DNA from: Oleidesulfovibrio alaskensis DSM 16109
Lineage (GTDB): Bacteria; Desulfobacterota; Desulfovibrionia; Desulfovibrionales; Desulfovibrionaceae
Direction of reading: 5' to 3'
NCBI RefSeq assembly: GCF_000482745.1
Contig: NZ_KI519494.1
Coordinates: forward strand, 124,001 to 188,000
Length of the DNA: 64,000 nt
Program-made: the position numbers and the translations under genes
Shown: positions 49,620 through 58,194 of the stretch, piece after piece
Layout of the letters: each line of letters starts with the position of its first letter
Numbering within the stretch: the stretch's first letter is position 1
The notes under the pieces: generated by a model
What the model was told of the DNA's origin: nothing
The model's input: only the letters and a program-made list of their open reading frames with translations
The model's database searches: none

Positions 49620-49994
49620 ATGGGAGAAAGAACAACAACGCCCTCCGGACTCTCGGCCAGCGAGGAATTGCTGGCCAGGACCTTCGAGCATTGGCGGGAG
49701 GAATTCCGCAGCATCCTCGAAAACCACCGCCGGGAAATCCAGGACCGCCTCGAGAAGATCGAGCGCGAAATCGAGAAGAAATCGGACAAGGAAAACGTCG
49801 AGGTGCTGGTCCGCTCGATCTATTCCGATCTGCACCGGCACGCCGAGGAGATCGACCGGCTGCATGCCCGGGTCGGCTCCAAGATGGGGACCGAGACCAT
49901 GTGGAAGATCGTCGGCCTGGTGTTGACCATCGGCAGCACCATCGGCGGACTCGTCGGCTTTCTGATCCATCTGTTGCTGAAGGTGAACCCATGA
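49620..49994 (+). CDS. Coiled-coil protein with C-terminal membrane segment
   Basis: 124 residues. Residues about 20-85 form a strongly charged coiled coil ('WREEFRSILENHRREIQDRLEKIEREIEKKSDKENVEVLVRSIYSDLHRHAEEIDRLHARV'). Residues about 95-118 are one hydrophobic helix. The layout resembles XhlA/haemolysin-type holin accessories, or a membrane-anchored baseplate factor. It lies between spike and PAAR tip genes. Confidence 0.7.
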   Translation: MGERTTTPSGLSASEELLARTFEHWREEFRSILENHRREIQDRLEKIEREIEKKSDKENVEVLVRSIYSDLHRHAEEIDRLHARVGSKMGTETMWKIVGLVLTIGSTIGGLVGFLIHLLLKVNP

Positions 49995-50254
49995 GCTCCC
50001 AGGCGCGACTCGGCGACATCAGCAGTCACGGCGGCGTCATCATCACCGGGGCGAGCCGGACGCTGGACAACGGCATGCCGGTGGCCCGCATGGGTGATCT
50101 GCACGTCTGTCCCATCCCGGGGCATGGCGTGACGCCCATCGTGACCGGCAGCTTCGACACCATCACCGAAGGATTGCCCAACGCCCGCATCGGCGACATC
50201 ACCGCCTGCGGAGCCATCATCGTCACCGGCAGTCCCAACACCATCGACAACTGA
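49991..50254 (+). CDS. PAAR-domain spike tip protein
   Basis: 87 residues from the ATG overlapping the previous stop. 'ARLGDISSHGGVIITGASRTLDNGMPVARMGDLHVCPIPGHGVTPIVTGSFDTITEGLPNARIGDITACGAIIVTGSPN' is a full PAAR domain with His/Cys zinc ligands. It caps the spike as a sharp cone. This is the small stand-alone form. Confidence 0.93.
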   Translation: MSSQARLGDISSHGGVIITGASRTLDNGMPVARMGDLHVCPIPGHGVTPIVTGSFDTITEGLPNARIGDITACGAIIVTGSPNTIDN

Positions 50255-50264
50255 GGGGGACGCC

Positions 50265-50573
50265 ATGAACAATCTTGAACAGCCGCAGGAACCGCACTAC
50301 TGGGATGTTTTCCCGAAACTGATCCGGGTCTCGCGATCCCCATTCGTCCAGCGCATTCCGCTCTCGATCCGTGGTCTACCCGAAGCGCCGGTGTTTGAAA
50401 CGTCCAATCCCGACGTGGCCAGTGTCGATGAGGACGGCAATGTCGAGTGCGGCTTCGTTCCCGGGGCGGCCATGATCCTGGTCTGGGATTCGCCCGAGCG
50501 GCTCAGCCTGCGTCACGTCCAGGTCGAGGTCTATGGCGGCGGCGTCTCCGCACCGGTGGAGGTCCCTTCATGA
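50265..50573 (+). CDS. Ig-like (Big2-type) baseplate-associated protein
   Basis: 102 residues. 'PKLIRVSRSPFVQRIPLSIRGLPEAPVFETSNPDVASVDEDGNVECGFVPGAAMILVWDS' has the 'SNPDVASVDEDG' signature of bacterial Ig-like domains. It is homologous to the first part of the next protein, so the pair arose by duplication. Probably exposed on the baseplate and binding surfaces. Confidence 0.75.
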   Translation: MNNLEQPQEPHYWDVFPKLIRVSRSPFVQRIPLSIRGLPEAPVFETSNPDVASVDEDGNVECGFVPGAAMILVWDSPERLSLRHVQVEVYGGGVSAPVEVPS

Positions 50574-51580
50574 CGGATGCCCCGCCAACCTTTTGCCACT
50601 GGGAGGTACAGCCTCGCTCCATCCGCCTCTCCGCTGGCGAGTTCGAGCAACGGATTCCGCTCTCCCTGCGCGGCGACGTGGACGCCCCGGTCTTTGCCTC
50701 CAGCAATCCGGAGGTCGCGGAGATCGAGCCGGACGGTGTCATTCGCTGCGGCTGGACCATCGGCAACGCCGTGCTCATGGTCTGGCGATCCTCGGTCCGG
50801 GACAGCCTCCGTCATGTACTGGTGGAGGTCCGCGATCCGTCCTGGTTCGCCGACCACCCGGACTTTGCCAGCGGAGCATCGGTTTTCCTCAGTGGCACGG
50901 TGGTCAACGCCCTCAACACCAGCGGTGTCGGCAACGCGCTGATCGAATTCCGCCGCTCGGAAACCGGCCCGGCTGCGTACCAGACCTTCGCCAACGCCTA
51001 TGGCGGATTCGAGCTGTCCGTGCCCGAGGGGTTCTATTACGTGGAGGTCACCGCGCCGGGATACATCGCCTGGCACGGCTGGGTGAACGCCGACCCCAAC
51101 ACTTCCGGCGACATCCAGATCGTTCTCTCGCCCGAACTCGACGGCCAGGTCGCCCGCATCGTGTTGCAGTGGGGGCTCAACCCCCGGGATCTCGATTCCC
51201 ATCTCACCGGACCGACGCCATCCGGCGGCAGGTTCCATGTGTTCTATTCCCACACCATCGAAAACGAGGCGGCGGAATTGGACGTGGACGACACCAGTTC
51301 CTACGGGCCGGAGACCATCACCATCCATCGGCTCATCCCCGGTGTCTACCGCTACGCAGTCCACGACTACACCAACCGCAACGCCAATCCGAGCACCGGC
51401 CTGGCGCAGTCCGGAGCATCGGTGAAGGTGTTCTTGAGCGATGGCCGTGAGCAGACCTTCAACGTTCCCAACGCCCCCGGCACGGTCTGGACCGTGTTCG
51501 AAATCGACGGCGCGACCGGGACAGTGACGCCGGTCAACGCCATGAGCTATCAATCCCAACCCGCCAATGTCGGCATGTAA
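50570..51580 (+). CDS. Big2 plus carboxypeptidase-regulatory-like adhesin-type protein
   Basis: 336 residues, ATGA overlap. Residues 1-90 repeat the Big2-like module of the preceding gene ('SSNPEVAEIEPDGVIRCG'). Residues about 100-185 form a CarboxypepD-regulatory-like beta sandwich ('LSGTVVNALNTSGVGNALIEFRRSETG...GGFELSVPEGFYYVEVTAPGY'). Residues about 195-310 look like a DUF2135-type domain ('RIVLQWGLNPRDLDSHLTGPTPSG...YRYAVHDYTNRN'). These are sugar- or surface-binding modules, so it is a candidate receptor-binding or spike-decorating protein. Confidence 0.75.
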   Translation: MTDAPPTFCHWEVQPRSIRLSAGEFEQRIPLSLRGDVDAPVFASSNPEVAEIEPDGVIRCGWTIGNAVLMVWRSSVRDSLRHVLVEVRDPSWFADHPDFASGASVFLSGTVVNALNTSGVGNALIEFRRSETGPAAYQTFANAYGGFELSVPEGFYYVEVTAPGYIAWHGWVNADPNTSGDIQIVLSPELDGQVARIVLQWGLNPRDLDSHLTGPTPSGGRFHVFYSHTIENEAAELDVDDTSSYGPETITIHRLIPGVYRYAVHDYTNRNANPSTGLAQSGASVKVFLSDGREQTFNVPNAPGTVWTVFEIDGATGTVTPVNAMSYQSQPANVGM

Positions 51581-51592
51581 TGGAGGTTTTCC

Positions 51593-52483
51593 ATGATTTC
51601 CGAAGAACCCGCCGACTTGCAGGCCACCATCGAACAGACCGATTCCGGCGAACAACAGTATGTGCTGCGGGCGCTCTGCGATCACCTGTCCGGCATCCGT
51701 GAAGAGCTTTCCGGCATCCGCACGCTGCTGGAGGCCGGTCACGCCGCCTCGGAGGCGATGCGTGGACAGGCCCAGGCCTATCTTGAGGCCCAGCAGGCCA
51801 GGACACAGGAGTACCTGGAGCAGGTACAGATCGAGCCGGAGCCCGATTTTTATCCCTTCGTCGAACTGCCTGCGGGCACAGCACCCCGGGATCTGCCGGA
51901 CGGCAACCGGCTCTTCACCTTGCCCGACGGCATGATCCTGCGAACCACGGACGACCAGCGAATCTGCGTCATCGACGCCGGGGAACAGCAGGTCATCACC
52001 CCCGGACCCGGCACGACCATCGAGGTCGCCCCGGGACGCCTTTACACCCTGGTCGAGTCCTATCTGCGTTCGACCCAGGAGGCAGCCGGTATCAGCGGAC
52101 TGCCCGCCGGGATCGAGCCGACCGCCATGGGCGCGGAGCGCTTCGCTGTGAATCTGCCCGAGGGCATCCGTCTCGATGTCGATCACCGAGAACGGTTCAT
52201 CACCTTGATCAACCCGGCCGGACCTATTGACATCATCGGCATCGGCCGCATCGATGGCATCGGCGAAACCATCGCTGTCCGTCTGCTCTCCGGGGGAGCC
52301 AAGGGATTCCAGTGCGGCCAGTCCGGCCACGGCGGACTGATCGAGGCGGACGGCACCATCCATCTGGGACTCAAGAGCGGACTGGATCTGGTGATCCGAT
52401 TCCTGGGAGAAGCCGTCGACGACGGCGCACCGGGAAATGGCTGCTCAGGACAGTGCGGCATCGACTGCGTGGAGCGTACCTGA
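51593..52483 (+). CDS. Unknown baseplate-region protein
   Basis: 296 residues, GGAGG six bases upstream. A helical N-terminus (about 20-75, Ala/Gln/Glu-rich) leads into a beta-rich body and a C-terminal Cys-containing end ('GNGCSGQCGIDCVERT'). A hydrophobic Gly/Ile stretch ('INPAGPIDIIGIGRIDGIGETIAV') may be buried. No family recognised; co-transcribed with baseplate wedge genes. Confidence 0.7.
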   Translation: MISEEPADLQATIEQTDSGEQQYVLRALCDHLSGIREELSGIRTLLEAGHAASEAMRGQAQAYLEAQQARTQEYLEQVQIEPEPDFYPFVELPAGTAPRDLPDGNRLFTLPDGMILRTTDDQRICVIDAGEQQVITPGPGTTIEVAPGRLYTLVESYLRSTQEAAGISGLPAGIEPTAMGAERFAVNLPEGIRLDVDHRERFITLINPAGPIDIIGIGRIDGIGETIAVRLLSGGAKGFQCGQSGHGGLIEADGTIHLGLKSGLDLVIRFLGEAVDDGAPGNGCSGQCGIDCVERT

Positions 52484-52911
52484 TGAGCTACGACTTTCTC
52501 GGCAAGGGGTTGCGTTACCCGTTCCGGTTTCAGTCGCTATCCGGCGGCACCCAGATCTCGGCCGCCACCTCGCGGGAGCACGAACATATCCGCGAAAGCA
52601 TCCTGCAGATCCTCGGCACCCGGATCGGCGAACGGTTCATGAATCCGGAGTTCGGCTCCCGGCTGAAGGATCTGGTGTTCGAACAGAACGACGAGGTGCT
52701 CAAGGGCCTGCTGCGCCATTACGTGATCGACGCCATCAAGCGCTGGGAAAAGCGGGTGATCATCACGGAGGTACACTTCGACGACCGGCCGCTGAACATC
52801 GACGGCAACCTGCTGCTGGTGCATATCGCCTACCGGGTGATCCAGAGCCAGGTGGAAGGGAATCTGGTTTATCCCTTCTACAGGGAAGCGCCAGCCAGCC
52901 CCGCTCGCTGA
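52483..52911 (+). CDS. Baseplate wedge protein, gp25-like
   Basis: 142 residues. 'LSGGTQISAATSREHEHIRESILQILGTRIGERFMNPEFGSRLKDLVFEQNDEVLKGLLRHYVIDAIKRWEKRVIITEV' is diagnostic of the gp25/gpW lysozyme-like wedge family, including the EPR-type contact that nucleates sheath assembly. It overlaps the previous stop by one base. Confidence 0.93.
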   Translation: MSYDFLGKGLRYPFRFQSLSGGTQISAATSREHEHIRESILQILGTRIGERFMNPEFGSRLKDLVFEQNDEVLKGLLRHYVIDAIKRWEKRVIITEVHFDDRPLNIDGNLLLVHIAYRVIQSQVEGNLVYPFYREAPASPAR

Positions 52912-52922
52912 ACCATCCCGTC

Positions 52923-52955
52923 TCCGACACATCCATGTCCCTTCCGGTAAGTAAC
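52923..52955 (+). promoter_or_regulatory. Phage promoter-like element, copy 8
   Basis: TCCGAC, 13 bases beginning ACATCCAT, then TTCCGGTAAGTAAC. It starts 11 bases after the gp25 stop and ends 55 bases before the baseplate J gene. It is the last copy in the window. Confidence 0.72.
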
Positions 52956-53010
52956 CGGCGTGGCGAGAGCATCAGGCGCTCTTGCGTAACCGCCGAAAAC
53001 CGGAGAGACC

Positions 53011-54420
53011 ATGGGCCGCGCAAGCATCGGATACATCAACAAGGATTACGAATCGATCCGTCAGGAGCTGTTGGCGAAAATCCCGCAGCTCACCGACCGT
53101 TGGACCGATTTCAACCACTCCGATCTCGGCGTCGTCCTGCTCGATCTGTTCTGCGGCGTGGGCGACATGCTGGCCTACTACCTGGACGCCCAGGCGGCCG
53201 AGGCCTTTCTGCCCACGGCCCGCCAGCGCCAGAACGTCATCAACCTCTGCAAGCTCATCGGCTACCGGCTGGACTCGCCGGTGGCCTCCACCACCACGCT
53301 GCGTTTTCGGCTCTCCGTCCCGCTCGGCAAGGACCTGATCATTCCGGCGGGGACAGCCTGCCGCGCCTTGCTGAGTGACGGCGAAGCGGATTTTGAGACG
53401 GTCGAGGACGGTCTGATCCCGCGAGGCGTGCTCTCGGTGGACATCTCGGCCCGGCAAGGCGTGCGCCGCACCGAGACCTTCACTTCGACGGGGCTGCCAT
53501 TCCAGCGCATCCGCCTGACCGGCGACGTCATCGCCCAGGGCACCATCACCGTTTCGGTGGGGGACGACGCCTGGAGCGAGGTCGATCATTTCCAGGACAG
53601 CCTGGCCGACAGCCGCCATTTCATGGCCGACCTGGACGCCCTCGACATCTCTACCCTGATTTTCGGCGATGGGCAAAGCGGCGCTGTACCCGCTCAGGGA
53701 AGCGCCATCACCGTCAGCTATCTGCAGACCATCGGAGACCAGGGCAATCTCGGTCCGAACCGGATCATCCAACTGCTGAGCCCGGTCTACCTCGACGGCG
53801 GCCAGGTCTCCCTGACCGTCACCAACCCGGTGCCCGCCACCGGCGGCGCTTCGCGGGAAGCCCTCGAACACGCCCGCCGACAGGCACCGGCGGAGCTGCG
53901 CAGTCTCTGGAAGGCCGTCACCCTGGAGGATTACCAGGCGCTCGCCGAAGGTTACCCCGGCGTCGCCAAGGCCAAGGTGCTCGACACCAATGCCTGCCAG
54001 AACATCCGCTACTACAACGTCCAACTGGCTATCGCCCCCAACGGCGGCGGCATGCCCTCGGCGCTGCTCAAGCGGGACCTCGCCGAGTTTCTCGAACGCC
54101 GCAAGGTCATCACGGTCGAGATCAACCTGTTCGACCCGATCTACCGCCCCGTTTCCATCGACGCCGAGGTCTACATCTGGCCCGGTGAACCGCTGGAAAA
54201 TGTGCGCAGCCGCATCGAAGCCGCGCTCTCCGATTTCTTTTCCTTCGACCAAGTCTCCTTTGGCCAGACCATTCACTTCTCCGACCTGGTGGCCCTGATC
54301 GACGGCGTGCGCGGCGTCAGCCACATGCATCTCTACGCGCCCCAGCAGGACATAGAGCTGCGCCATGGCGAAATCCCGGTTCTCGGCACCGTCAACCTCG
54401 ATCTGCGGAGGGCTGGTTGA
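53011..54420 (+). CDS. Baseplate J-like protein
   Basis: 469 residues. 'NHSDLGVVLLDLFCGVGDMLAYYLDAQAAEAFLPTARQRQNVINLCKLIGYRLDSPVASTTTLRF' and 'HARRQAPAELRSLWKAVTLEDYQALAEGYPGVAKAKVLD' are typical of gpJ/gp6 wedge proteins. They form the ring of the baseplate that changes shape to trigger contraction. Confidence 0.93.
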   Translation: MGRASIGYINKDYESIRQELLAKIPQLTDRWTDFNHSDLGVVLLDLFCGVGDMLAYYLDAQAAEAFLPTARQRQNVINLCKLIGYRLDSPVASTTTLRFRLSVPLGKDLIIPAGTACRALLSDGEADFETVEDGLIPRGVLSVDISARQGVRRTETFTSTGLPFQRIRLTGDVIAQGTITVSVGDDAWSEVDHFQDSLADSRHFMADLDALDISTLIFGDGQSGAVPAQGSAITVSYLQTIGDQGNLGPNRIIQLLSPVYLDGGQVSLTVTNPVPATGGASREALEHARRQAPAELRSLWKAVTLEDYQALAEGYPGVAKAKVLDTNACQNIRYYNVQLAIAPNGGGMPSALLKRDLAEFLERRKVITVEINLFDPIYRPVSIDAEVYIWPGEPLENVRSRIEAALSDFFSFDQVSFGQTIHFSDLVALIDGVRGVSHMHLYAPQQDIELRHGEIPVLGTVNLDLRRAG

Positions 54421-55994
54421 TGTCGGATTGGTTCAAGGACAATCTGCTCGGCCTACTGCCGCCGCTTTACGAGCACAACGACGAGGCCGGTGACCTGCGC
54501 ACCTTTCTGAGCCTTCCCGCCGGAACGCTCGACGAGCTCAAGCAGGCCATCGACGATTTCCCGACCATCTTCGACGTCGATCACTGCGACGAGCGCTTCC
54601 TGCCGCTGCTGGCAAGGCTCGTCGGCCTCGAAGTGGACGGCACCTGTTCGCCGAACTGCCAGCGCCGCCGCGTGCGGGAGGCGGTCGAAATCTATCGCCG
54701 CAAGGGCACCATTCCGGCCATCGAACGCGACTTCGACGCGCTCGGTTGGCAGGGGGAACTCCAGGAAACCTTCCGCTCGGCGCTGCGTCTCAATGCCCGC
54801 TCCCGACTCAGCAGCGCCAAACTACCCGGGCTGGTGTTCAGCCTCGGCGTGTTTCGCGTGCTGTGTCTCAACCAGACCGAGGGGCTGCGCGACGCCCTGG
54901 TGTTTCACCACCCGGCGGGCACCCGCTGTTTCTGGCTCCAGTTTCTCCTGGAATGGATCGAAGGCGGCGCGATGCTCGACTTCGGGCATGCCAACGCCGT
55001 GCGCAGGATCGTGCTGGCGTTCCTCGACGAGACCTTCGTCCTTGGCCGCTCCTCGCTCGGTTCCTGTCGTCACCTGACCAACAAGCAGAGGGCCTGGGAG
55101 CTGCTGCAGCTCACCAGCACCACGGAGATGATTCCGGAGATCGACCGGGCCGCCGTGAAGGTCTCCCGTTTTCACGGCCGCCAGAACCGGATGCGTCTGA
55201 ACCACAAGGCCCTCAACGACTGGCGGTTGCCGCACACCCGCGTCGGCGAAGATCGGGTTTCCTTCTGCACGCCCATCTACACCGGCCGAGACTTCGAAGG
55301 GGATGTGCTGGAAAGCGGCTTCGGGCTGGGCGAGAGCCATCTCAACCGCAAGCCGCTGACCCATGGCGAGACCGCGCTGCGCTACTGCTTCCGGCAGAAG
55401 GATTTCTTTTTCGACACGCAAGCGGAACCGGTCGAACGGGCGGAGGCCAAGTACGACCTGCGCCTGCCGCTGGAATCTCGTCACCGCCTCTGCTTCCAGC
55501 TTGGCCGCGCCAGGCTCAACACTGGTCTCGACCTCACCGCCAACCAGGGCGGCATCAGCAATCTGCTGCTCGCCTCCACTGCTGGCTGCGACGCGGACGT
55601 CACCCTGGCCGTCGACCGGATCGACCGATGGCGGCGGAGAGGGCCTGTGTTCCGGCTCAACGCGAACACCCTGAACACCCGGTATCTGAGCAATGCGAAT
55701 CTGACCGGCGAACGGGCCTCGCTTGAAGTCTACGTGGACACGGGCTCTCTCCAGCGCCATCGGGTCGAGACCATGAAGCTGGGCGCGAGCCCGCTCAACA
55801 CCACCGGCCTGCGCCTCTCCGTTGATCGGACCCGCCCGATGCGCGTCAGCCGCATGCGCCTCAACCAGGCCGGATTCCGCTGGTCGCGGCCGTCCTACCG
55901 TTGGCTGTTCCGTCAGCAGGATCTGCACGCACCCACGCAGGCCGGGTTCGAGGCCGCCACCAATAACTATCGTGCCACCCAGTGGCCCACCTGA
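54420..55994 (+). CDS. Tail protein I-like baseplate protein with long beta-rich extension
   Basis: 524 residues from the ATG at 54420 (overlaps the previous stop). The N-terminal 110 residues ('LLPPLYEHNDEAGDLRTFLSLPAGTLDELKQAIDDFPTIFDVDHCDERFLPLLARLVGLEV...REAVEIYRRKGTIPAIERDFDALG') match P2 gpI. The remaining 400 residues are Arg/Leu/Asn-rich strands without recognisable family and much longer than gpI, possibly a docking platform for fibres. Confidence 0.85.
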   Translation: MSDWFKDNLLGLLPPLYEHNDEAGDLRTFLSLPAGTLDELKQAIDDFPTIFDVDHCDERFLPLLARLVGLEVDGTCSPNCQRRRVREAVEIYRRKGTIPAIERDFDALGWQGELQETFRSALRLNARSRLSSAKLPGLVFSLGVFRVLCLNQTEGLRDALVFHHPAGTRCFWLQFLLEWIEGGAMLDFGHANAVRRIVLAFLDETFVLGRSSLGSCRHLTNKQRAWELLQLTSTTEMIPEIDRAAVKVSRFHGRQNRMRLNHKALNDWRLPHTRVGEDRVSFCTPIYTGRDFEGDVLESGFGLGESHLNRKPLTHGETALRYCFRQKDFFFDTQAEPVERAEAKYDLRLPLESRHRLCFQLGRARLNTGLDLTANQGGISNLLLASTAGCDADVTLAVDRIDRWRRRGPVFRLNANTLNTRYLSNANLTGERASLEVYVDTGSLQRHRVETMKLGASPLNTTGLRLSVDRTRPMRVSRMRLNQAGFRWSRPSYRWLFRQQDLHAPTQAGFEAATNNYRATQWPT

Positions 55995-56004
55995 AGGAGA
56001 ACCC

Positions 56005-56598
56005 ATGGCGATTCACCTCTATCTTGACGAAGCGCTGACTCAGCAGATTTCCGAGGGGGATTTCAGCCGCCCCGAGGCCGAGAGCTACAACGGCACCGAT
56101 GGCGACATCAAGGATCGGCAACTCTACGTCGCCAACGAGCAGACGGGCCTTGCCTCGGCCATCGACGCGGCGCAGACCTCCATCGCCCTGGCCGAACCGC
56201 GCTTTGCCGACGGCGAACTCATCATCATCGACGGCGAGCAGATGCTCATCGAAAGCGGCGGCGGCACCGCCAATCTCACCGTGCAGCGGGGCGTGGCCAA
56301 CACCGCTCCGGCCGCGCACGACGCCGGAACGACCGTCTATTCCGGCTACGACTACACCGGGCTGGTGCTCGATCCCATTGATGAGACCGGCACCGACGAA
56401 TCGGTCTGGTACCGCCTGGCCCTGACCCAGGCCGGACTCGACACCGCCACCCAGGGCGCACCGCTGAATCTCGGCGACAAGGCCTTCCAGCAGACGCTGT
56501 CTTTCTGGCGGCGCTGCACCGTGCTCCCGGGCACCCCGGTGCAAAACAAACTCGACATCAAGCTGCGCCTGACCGGCACGGAAAACCCGATTCTCTAA
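56005..56598 (+). CDS. Unknown tail-fibre-region protein
   Basis: 197 residues, GAAGGAGA upstream. 'AIHLYLDEALTQQISEGDFSRPEAESYNGTDGDIKDRQLYVANEQTGLASAIDAAQTSIALAEPRFADGELIIIDGEQMLIESGGG' suggests beta-sandwich structure of minor tail or fibre-attachment proteins. It lies between gpI-like and fibre genes. Confidence 0.7.
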   Translation: MAIHLYLDEALTQQISEGDFSRPEAESYNGTDGDIKDRQLYVANEQTGLASAIDAAQTSIALAEPRFADGELIIIDGEQMLIESGGGTANLTVQRGVANTAPAAHDAGTTVYSGYDYTGLVLDPIDETGTDESVWYRLALTQAGLDTATQGAPLNLGDKAFQQTLSFWRRCTVLPGTPVQNKLDIKLRLTGTENPIL

Positions 56599-56608
56599 GG
56601 AGGCCGCC

Positions 56609-57598
56609 ATGGCATACCACAGCATTCAAGGACTCGCCCACGGTCGGCTCGACCTGCTCAATCAACTGCGGACCTTCCTGGTGACCACCACCGGCTGGAC
56701 CCTGCACGACGACCAGTCGGCCGACTCGCAGCCGTATTTCGTCTTTAAGTCGCAAGGGGAATCCGGGGCCGAGGACGTCTATCTACAGTTCCGTATCAGC
56801 ACCACCTCCGGGCGGATTCACGTCGCTGCATTCCAGTATTGGATTGCTGCCACCCACACCGGCGTCAACGAGGCTTCGCACACCAGTTACACCTACCTGC
56901 GGGTGGAGGACAGCGCCGACTTCATCTTCTGGCTGTTCGCCGATCTGGATCACGTCTTCGTGGTCACCAAGCTCGTCTCCACCTACTACGGCCATTACAG
57001 CGGATTGCTGAAACGGTTCTGGTCTGGGGCCGTCGCGCTCACGCAGGCGGCGGTCACCGCCGGAAGCGGCGTGGTGATTCAGGTCAACGACGCCACCGTG
57101 GTCACGCCCGGACAGGACTATGTGATCAAGGACGACGCGGGCATCGAACGCGTGCGGGTGAGCGCCATCGACACCGCTGCCACGCCGAACACCATCACCG
57201 TCGAGACTCTCGTTCGGGATTACGCCTCGGGAGCCAAGATCGGCGAGGACCCGCAGCCGGTCATCAACAGCTACTACAACGCGCCGGGCACATTTTACGC
57301 CGTGAACAAGTTCGACGGCTGGACCTCCGCGTCCGGCCAGCAGGGCCGCTGCGGCGCGGCCCACGGCGGTCTCCAGGGCGAAACCGATCCGGAAATGCGC
57401 TACGGCACCACCATCCTTTTTCCCTGGCTCGCCTCGATGTCCGGCTCCGCCGCCTACCAGGAACTGCGCGGCGAACTCATCGAGATCTTCGCCGTGGGCG
57501 GCGGCAACGTCGCCTCTGAAGACACCATCCAGATCGGAACGGACAGCTACCGCGTGTTCAACCTGACCACCGGCGGCTGGTGCGCGGTGAAGGAGTAA
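56609..57598 (+). CDS. Unknown tail-fibre-region protein
   Basis: 329 residues, AAGGAGG upstream. Aromatic- and Thr-rich, beta-prone ('DVYLQFRISTTSGRIHVAAFQYWIAATHTGVNEASHTSYTYLRVEDSADFIFWLFADLDHVFVVTKL'). A central strand-rich insert (about 150-210) resembles the 'SGVVIQVNDATVVTPGQDYVIKDDAGIERVRVSAI' modules of phage adhesins. Probably a structural part of the distal tail. Confidence 0.7.
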   Translation: MAYHSIQGLAHGRLDLLNQLRTFLVTTTGWTLHDDQSADSQPYFVFKSQGESGAEDVYLQFRISTTSGRIHVAAFQYWIAATHTGVNEASHTSYTYLRVEDSADFIFWLFADLDHVFVVTKLVSTYYGHYSGLLKRFWSGAVALTQAAVTAGSGVVIQVNDATVVTPGQDYVIKDDAGIERVRVSAIDTAATPNTITVETLVRDYASGAKIGEDPQPVINSYYNAPGTFYAVNKFDGWTSASGQQGRCGAAHGGLQGETDPEMRYGTTILFPWLASMSGSAAYQELRGELIEIFAVGGGNVASEDTIQIGTDSYRVFNLTTGGWCAVKE

Positions 57599-57602
57599 CG
57601 CC

Positions 57603-57734
57603 ATGGCAACGCATAGCGGAAAGCTCAAATTCGTCACCACGATCACCGGCCAGCGACGCCCGGAAACGCTCCTGTCCATGAACCGGGGCCAGGCGCTCAA
57701 GCTCAGCGGGAGGATTCGCCGTGGCCGTGCATAA
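57603..57734 (+). CDS. Very small basic protein
   Basis: 43 residues, ATG with AAGGAG seven bases upstream, four bases after the previous stop. Basic ('THSGKLKFVTTITGQRRPETLLSMNRGQALKLSGRIRRGRA'). Its last 14 bases overlap the next start. The good ribosome site and tight packing support translation, but the role is unknown. Confidence 0.6.
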   Translation: MATHSGKLKFVTTITGQRRPETLLSMNRGQALKLSGRIRRGRA

Positions 57735-58182
57735 GGGACAACTGGCATCCATTACCACCCGCCGAGGCATCCGGCGGCCGGATCTGCTCGCCATCGGCGC
57801 GGCGCAACCCGGAGCGCTCTTCGAGCTGTTTTCCGGGGCACCGGCCAGGCGCACGGTGATGATCCGGGCCGACAGCGCAGTACGGGTCGCCCATCGGCTC
57901 GAACGTCGGTCCGACCTCGCGCTTCGCGTGAACAACCGCCTGAACCGGAACACCGACCTGTGGCTCGTCGTCCATGGCCGTCTGGGCGTCGATGCCGACG
58001 CGGCGGTGCGGGTGACGCGCCCCTGGCTGCGGAGCATCGACACCAGCGTCCGGACGTCCGGCGCACACATCAGTCTATCCGACACCGTTCAGCGCATCGC
58101 GATCCCGGCCGGGATGCTGGCCGACACGCGCCAGATCCTGTTCGCGGTGCTCATCGATCAAGACCACGAAATTCAGACCTAA
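57721..58182 (+). CDS. Unknown 153-residue protein
   Basis: GTG start with GGGAGG seven bases upstream, overlapping the preceding small gene. Arg-rich repeated pattern: 'ADSAVRVAHRLERRSDLALRVNNRLNRNTDLWLVVHGRLGVDADAAVRVTRPWLRSIDTSVRTSG', a roughly 14-residue beta repeat that suggests an elongated fibrous or solenoid structure. Co-transcribed with fibre genes. Confidence 0.7.
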   Translation: MAVHKGQLASITTRRGIRRPDLLAIGAAQPGALFELFSGAPARRTVMIRADSAVRVAHRLERRSDLALRVNNRLNRNTDLWLVVHGRLGVDADAAVRVTRPWLRSIDTSVRTSGAHISLSDTVQRIAIPAGMLADTRQILFAVLIDQDHEIQT

Positions 58183-58194
58183 AGGAGAACAGCA

